Source: an uncultured Eubacteriales bacterium
GTDB taxonomy: Bacteria > Bacillota > Clostridia > Christensenellales > CAG-314
Reading direction: 5' to 3'
DNA length: 9,921 nt
Assembly (NCBI GenBank): GCA_900546875.1
Contig: URET01000043.1
Location: 1 to 9,921 of the forward strand
Below, piece by piece: positions 7,314-9,921 of this stretch. The position numbers and the translations under genes are program-made. Under the pieces are notes generated by a model, which saw nothing but the letters and a program-made list of their open reading frames with translations, made no database searches and was not told where the DNA came from. Numbering within the stretch: the first letter of the stretch is position 1; every line of letters starts with the position of its first letter.

Positions 7314-7718
7314 TTATACATCCTTCTTGACATCGGCTTTTTTCCTCTGCTTGTCCGCCGGAACAACGCATGTACCCGAAGCCCGGCATACCACTACAGG
7401 CTGCTCAAGCACATCCGCAGCACTGTCGTTTATATCCGCACGGGGAGATATGACCTTCCTGGCTTCAAATACCATACGGCGGGATGTATTGCCCACCTTT
7501 ACGATCTCGCCTGTCGCTTCAATGTAATCTCCTGCAAACACGGGCGCAAGAAACTCCACGTTATCATAAGCGCAAAACAAACCTTCATCTCCATCGTTGA
7601 CGATAAGAAGCTCCGTAGCAACGTCGCCGAAAAGCTGGAGCATTTTAGCTCCGTCCACCAAATTGCCTCCGTAATGCGCGTCGTGTGCGCTCATTCTCAT
7701 TCTGATCACCGATTTCAT
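7314..7718 (-). CDS. kal: 3-aminobutyryl-CoA ammonia-lyase
   Basis: This 134-residue single hot-dog-fold enzyme deaminates 3-aminobutyryl-CoA to crotonyl-CoA. Seen are AHDAHYGGNLVDGA (11-24), the helix region typical of Kal, and the following beta-strand segment FLAPVFAGDYIEATGEI (56-72). The start is placed at 7718, because AAGGAG (7730-7725) lies 6 nt upstream. The longer in-frame TTG start at 7742 would add eight residues and has no ribosome binding site. The last 14 or so residues (ADKQRKKADVKKDV) form a charged, lysine-rich tail beyond the hot-dog core. It is the first gene of the operon, directly behind the riboswitch-terminator leader, although its enzyme acts late in the pathway. Confidence 0.92.
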   Translation of the reverse strand: MKSVIRMRMSAHDAHYGGNLVDGAKMLQLFGDVATELLIVNDGDEGLFCAYDNVEFLAPVFAGDYIEATGEIVKVGNTSRRMVFEARKVISPRADINDSAADVLEQPVVVCRASGTCVVPADKQRKKADVKKDV

Positions 7719-7748
7719 TTTCTTCTCCTTCTGATAATACAATTTATT

Positions 7749-7780
7749 AAAAAAACGCCGTTTTCAATTCAAAAACAGCG
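7749..7780 (-). terminator. Leader intrinsic terminator (riboswitch expression platform)
   Basis: On the minus strand CGCTGTTTT (7780-7772) pairs completely with AAAACGGCG (7764-7756), with one U-G pair, around a 7-nt loop. It is followed by seven T residues (7755-7749). It lies between the promoter and kal, 31 nt before the kal start, so it must be bypassed for expression. Its 5' arm contains the proposed 3' strand of the aptamer's closing helix (7778-7774). Confidence 0.88.
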
Positions 7781-7925
7781 CATCACTTCACGTGACAGTG
7801 ACAGAGCTCTCAGCCCTGCCCCCAAGCGCGGCTTGCTCAAGGACCGCACTTTCGGCGCAAAACACATTCGCCGCCGCTCCCGAGCGGATACCGCAACGAC
7901 TACCTTGCTTCACGCAACCTCTATT
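7774..7925 (-). promoter_or_regulatory. Lysine-type riboswitch aptamer
   Basis: Read on the minus strand, the leader shows lysine-aptamer landmarks in the right order. AGAGGTTGCG (7920-7911 region) corresponds to the consensus AGAGGUGCG. GTAG (7903-7900) follows, then GCGCCGAAAG (7858-7849), then TTGGGGGC (7825-7818), then ACTGTC (7799-7794). Helices fit: P1 AATAG (7925-7921) with CTGTT (7778-7774); P2 base GGT(T)GC with GCGCC; P3 AAGTGCGG (7851-7844) with CCGCGCTT (7831-7824); P4 CAGGGC (7818-7813) with GCTCTG (7807-7802); P5 TCAC (7795-7792) with GTGA (7786-7783). The J5/1 segment departs from the usual GGAG-type sequence, and P2 is short, so this is a divergent member. A lysine ligand fits the lysine-degradation genes behind it. 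A covariance search with RF00168 would settle it. Confidence 0.78.
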
Positions 7926-7943
7926 ATATTCAGTTTATGTTTT

Positions 7944-7973
7944 ATTTTAACATGTCGATTTTGCATTTGTCAA
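7944..7973 (-). promoter_or_regulatory. Sigma-A promoter of the lysine operon
   Basis: On the minus strand a perfect -35 box TTGACA (7973-7968) is followed after 18 nt by TAAAAT (7949-7944); TTAAAA at 17 nt is an alternative -10. Transcription should begin near 7936-7938, 12 or so nt before the aptamer. Just upstream (7976-8010) the minus strand carries several A-runs phased at about one helical turn, resembling an UP element. The near-consensus boxes suggest high constitutive initiation, with control left to the leader RNA. Confidence 0.85.
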
Positions 7974-8067
7974 GCTTTTTTAACCAATAACTTTTTTGCG
8001 TTTTTATTTTGCAATAATCAGTCATATTATTAAAGCGCGGGACATCCGGACTAAAAGCGCAAAACCC

Positions 8068-8096
8068 TTGTGCTGAAGAGAAAAACATGGTATCAT
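8068..8096 (+). promoter_or_regulatory. Likely promoter of nnr
   Basis: TTGTGC (8068-8073), then 17 nt, then TATCAT (8091-8096, five of six consensus bases). It lies 84 bp before the nnr start and points away from the lysine operon. The -35 box is weak. Between the two divergent promoters (about 7974-8067) I see only AT-rich sequence. From 8097 to 8167 there is an untranslated leader with no clear structured RNA. Confidence 0.5.
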
Positions 8097-8179
8097 ATCC
8101 GTATGTGATCATACTGTACCGTTTGCCCGCACAAATATGCCTGAGCAGTACCTGACAGCAGGATCGCAAAGGAGGACAC

Positions 8180-9676
8180 ATGATACCGGTAACAAGCGTA
8201 AAGCTAATGAGAGAAGCCGATGAAAAAGCCATGCAAAACGGAAAAGCTCAGTCTGAGCTGATGACTGAAGCTGCACGTTCTCTTAAGGCGCATATTCCCG
8301 CCGAAGGAAGCGTCGCAATAGTCTGCGGCGGCGGGAACAACGGCGGAGACGGGCTCGCGTTGGCAGTTCAACTTGCTGCCGAAAACAGGCAGGCCACCGT
8401 ATACATGACACAGGAAAGCAAAACCGACTGTTCAAAACACTTTGCCTCCATGCTGAAAAACACCTGTATATCCGTCATTCCGTTTACGCCTGAAAGCTCA
8501 TTGCAAGGATTTGCGACGGTAGTCGACTGTATTTTCGGCACCGGATTTCACGGCACCGTCAGCGGAAACTCTGCTGCTGCTATAAAAGCCGTAAACAGAA
8601 GCGGAGCGTTTGTTATTTCAGCCGACATTAACAGCGGACTGAACGGCGACACGGGTATTGCGGAAAACGACTGTGTTGTTTCCTCCGTAACGGTATCGAT
8701 GGGAGCGTTTAAAACAGGACATTTTCTTTCTCAGGCAAAAGATTTTATAAAAAAGCTTGTTTACGCCGATATCGGGGTATACCCCGAAGCGTGTGCCTAT
8801 CTGACCGAAAAAGCTGACCTGAAAAACATTTTTCCTCCCCGGCGGAATTTTTCAAATAAATCCGACTACGGTTATACAGCGCTTATAGGCGGAAGCAGAG
8901 AATACAGCGGTGCAGCAAAACTTTCCGCGCTTGCCTTGTCCTCTCTGAAAAGCGGAGCGGGAGTATGTCGGCTTGCCCTGCCCGAGAGTCTTGTTCCCGC
9001 CGCGGCGCCCTATATGCTCGAATCCACTCTTTTTCCCGTCCCCGATAAAAACGGAGCTATGCTTTATAATGAGAAAAATATGAATTCCCTGCTCAAAGGA
9101 GTACGGAGCGTTGCAGTCGGCATGGGAATGGGACAAAAAGGAGATAACGATAAAATACTCCGGCATATCCTGAAGCAGCAAAACCTTATCGTCACTGTCG
9201 ACGCTGACGCACTGAACACCATAGCGCGCACTCCCGATATTATGAAGACACGAAAAGCCGAAACTGTGTTTACTCCCCACCTCGGGGAATTCTCACGGCT
9301 TACCGGCCGATCAGTGAAGGATATCCTCTCCGACCCGCTTTTCGTTGCCGCAAATTACGCCGCACAAACAAAAGTTACATTGCTTTTGAAAGGCACGACT
9401 ACTATAGTCACCGACGGAAAGGAAACTTACCTTATAAACACCGGAACACCCGCAATGTCCACAGGAGGCAGCGGAGATGTATTATCCGGCGTTGCAGCGG
9501 GCATACTCGGTAATTCAACGCTCAAGGGAAGCACGGCGCTTAAAATTGCTGCTGCGGCATGGATATGCGGTAAAGCAGGAGAATACGCCGCGGCGGAACT
9601 GGGAGAAAATTCTGCCCTCCCCTCAGACACCGTAAGACATATTCCCGATGTCATACACGCCGCACTCGGCAGATAG
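8180..9676 (+). CDS. nnr: Bifunctional NAD(P)H-hydrate epimerase / ADP-dependent dehydratase
   Basis: This 498-residue, two-domain metabolite-repair enzyme acts on damaged NADH and NADPH hydrates. The N-terminal epimerase domain (about 1-215, YjeF_N type) shows GGGNNGGDGLA (50-60), DCIFGTGFHG (116-125) and SADINSGLNGDTG (147-159); the usual DIPSG is DINSG here. The C-terminal ADP-dependent dehydratase domain (about 220-498, carbohydrate-kinase-like) shows ALIGGSREYSGA (234-245), DADALN (341-346), TPHLGE (365-370), LLKG (402-405) and the catalytic GGSGD (429-433, Asp433). The start at 8180 has AAAGGAGG with 4-nt spacing. It is transcribed alone, divergently from the lysine operon. The gene is housekeeping and its adjacency is probably incidental, although the operon does use NAD. 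Confidence 0.95.
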   Translation: MIPVTSVKLMREADEKAMQNGKAQSELMTEAARSLKAHIPAEGSVAIVCGGGNNGGDGLALAVQLAAENRQATVYMTQESKTDCSKHFASMLKNTCISVIPFTPESSLQGFATVVDCIFGTGFHGTVSGNSAAAIKAVNRSGAFVISADINSGLNGDTGIAENDCVVSSVTVSMGAFKTGHFLSQAKDFIKKLVYADIGVYPEACAYLTEKADLKNIFPPRRNFSNKSDYGYTALIGGSREYSGAAKLSALALSSLKSGAGVCRLALPESLVPAAAPYMLESTLFPVPDKNGAMLYNEKNMNSLLKGVRSVAVGMGMGQKGDNDKILRHILKQQNLIVTVDADALNTIARTPDIMKTRKAETVFTPHLGEFSRLTGRSVKDILSDPLFVAANYAAQTKVTLLLKGTTTIVTDGKETYLINTGTPAMSTGGSGDVLSGVAAGILGNSTLKGSTALKIAAAAWICGKAGEYAAAELGENSALPSDTVRHIPDVIHAALGR

Positions 9677-9689
9677 TATTCGTTTATTC

Positions 9690-9715
9690 CGTGCAGAAAG
9701 CTCAATACCTGCACG
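9690..9715 (+). other. Hairpin just downstream of nnr
   Basis: A perfect 7-bp stem CGTGCAG (9690-9696) with CTGCACG (9709-9715) and a 12-nt loop starts 14 nt after the nnr stop codon. No T-tract follows, so it is not a standard intrinsic terminator. It may protect the 3' end of the transcript. Confidence 0.5.
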
Positions 9716-9770
9716 AAATGATCAGCCGTACGCTGCAGACACGCAGGAAACTGTCGGATTTTTTCGCGTT

Positions 9771-9906
9771 AAAATCCCCGGCAAAAATCATCAGGTTTCT
9801 TCTGCGTCAACAACCCGCACAAAATCATCGGGTTTTTTCTTGTGCTTGAAAAACACAGGGAAATATCTGCTCTACGTAAAAACCCGCACAATAATAACCA
9901 AGGGTT
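9771..9906. repeat. Series of three related stem-loops
   Basis: Three units share an A/C-rich 5' arm, an A-rich loop and a G/T-rich 3' arm. Unit one runs from about 9772 (AAATCC) to 9798 (GGTTT, with one bulge). Unit two is AACCCG (9812-9817) with CGGGTT (9829-9834). Unit three is AACCC (9881-9885) with GGGTT (9902-9906). Units two and three both continue from the stem with GCACAA, and units one and two share AAAATCATC in the loop. No coding sequence is seen in 9677-9921; these hairpins are the only structure I can support there. Confidence 0.5.
9812..9838 (+). terminator. Weak intrinsic terminator, possible end of the nnr transcript
   Basis: Stem AACCCG (9812-9817) with CGGGTT (9829-9834), an 11-nt loop, and T residues 9833-9838. 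The stem is only 6 bp. An alternative stem GCACAA (9817-9822) with TTGTGC (9840-9845) overlaps it and cannot form at the same time. It is 135 bp downstream of nnr and could also end a minus-strand gene to the right of the window. Confidence 0.5.
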
Positions 9907-9921
9907 CCCGCGCTCTGCAGA

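Noticed and set aside
7769..7867. Small minus-strand reading frame of 32 codons in the leader starting at ATG 7867, as a possible leader peptide
   Set aside because: It has no clear ribosome binding site and only two lysine codons, and it runs through the conserved aptamer helices. A structured RNA explains the region better than peptide attenuation.
7774..7925. Cobalamin or TPP riboswitch as the identity of the leader RNA
   Set aside because: A cobalamin switch would make sense for the B12-dependent KamDE, and GGCTGAGAG recalls the TPP element. However, the B12-box and the paired TPP elements are absent, while the lysine-aptamer landmarks occur in order.
8089..8130. Imperfect inverted repeat around the nnr -10 region (GGTATCATA with TGATCATACTGTACC) as an operator
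   Set aside because: Only about half of the arm positions match, which is too few to support a binding site.
7942..8232. 96-residue minus-strand ORF between the divergent genes
   Set aside because: It covers the nnr promoter, leader and start and the AT-rich region behind the lysine promoter. It has no ribosome binding site and no recognisable motif.

Overview
The window holds an almost complete lysine-fermentation operon on the minus strand (atoA end at 308 to kal start at 7718). Its leader contains what I read as a lysine-type riboswitch. A divergently transcribed NAD(P)HX repair gene lies at 8180-9676 on the plus strand. Strong AGGAGG-type ribosome binding sites, a lysine-class aptamer, intrinsic terminators and anaerobic amino-acid fermentation enzymes point to an anaerobic bacterium, most likely a Clostridia-type Firmicute. 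Fusobacteria or another amino-acid-fermenting phylum cannot be excluded. Base composition is roughly half G+C by eye and looks uniform along the operon.

Layout, left to right. Positions 1-204 carry two tandem copies of a unit of about 103 bp. Both copies can be read on the plus strand as the last 27 codons of the same protein end. A strong hairpin at 266-293 sits between that possible plus-strand gene and the operon and can terminate both. Then come, in order of transcription on the minus strand (right to left): kal (7718-7314), kce (7290-6469), kdd (6421-5378), kamA (5369-4134), a 105-bp gap with a 9-bp GC-rich hairpin, kamD (4028-2460), kamE (2463-1600), atoD (1610-957) and atoA (952-308). 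Coupling is tight: kamD/kamE overlap by 4 bp, kamE/atoD by 11 bp, atoD/atoA are 4 bp apart, and the kdd stop codon is part of the kamA ribosome binding site.

The pathway is as follows. KamA converts L-lysine to L-beta-lysine. KamDE moves the terminal amino group to give 3,5-diaminohexanoate. Kdd oxidatively deaminates this to 5-amino-3-oxohexanoate. Kce exchanges it with acetyl-CoA to give acetoacetate and 3-aminobutyryl-CoA. Kal removes ammonia to give crotonyl-CoA. AtoDA moves CoA from butyryl-CoA to acetoacetate, releasing butyrate. Crotonyl-CoA reduction, thiolase, a lysine permease and the aminomutase-reactivation proteins are not in this window.

The most interesting region is 7719-7973. 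A sigma-A promoter (TTGACA, 18 bp, TAAAAT) drives a leader of about 219 nt. The leader contains lysine-riboswitch landmarks and ends in a perfect intrinsic terminator. The likely 3' strand of the aptamer's closing helix P1 is embedded in the 5' arm of that terminator. Ligand binding should therefore block termination, which would make this a lysine-activated (ON) switch suited to a catabolic operon, the reverse of the usual lysine-biosynthesis OFF switch. At the right end, the nnr gene is followed by 245 bp with no gene but several hairpins sharing an AACCCG/CGGGTT-like stem.
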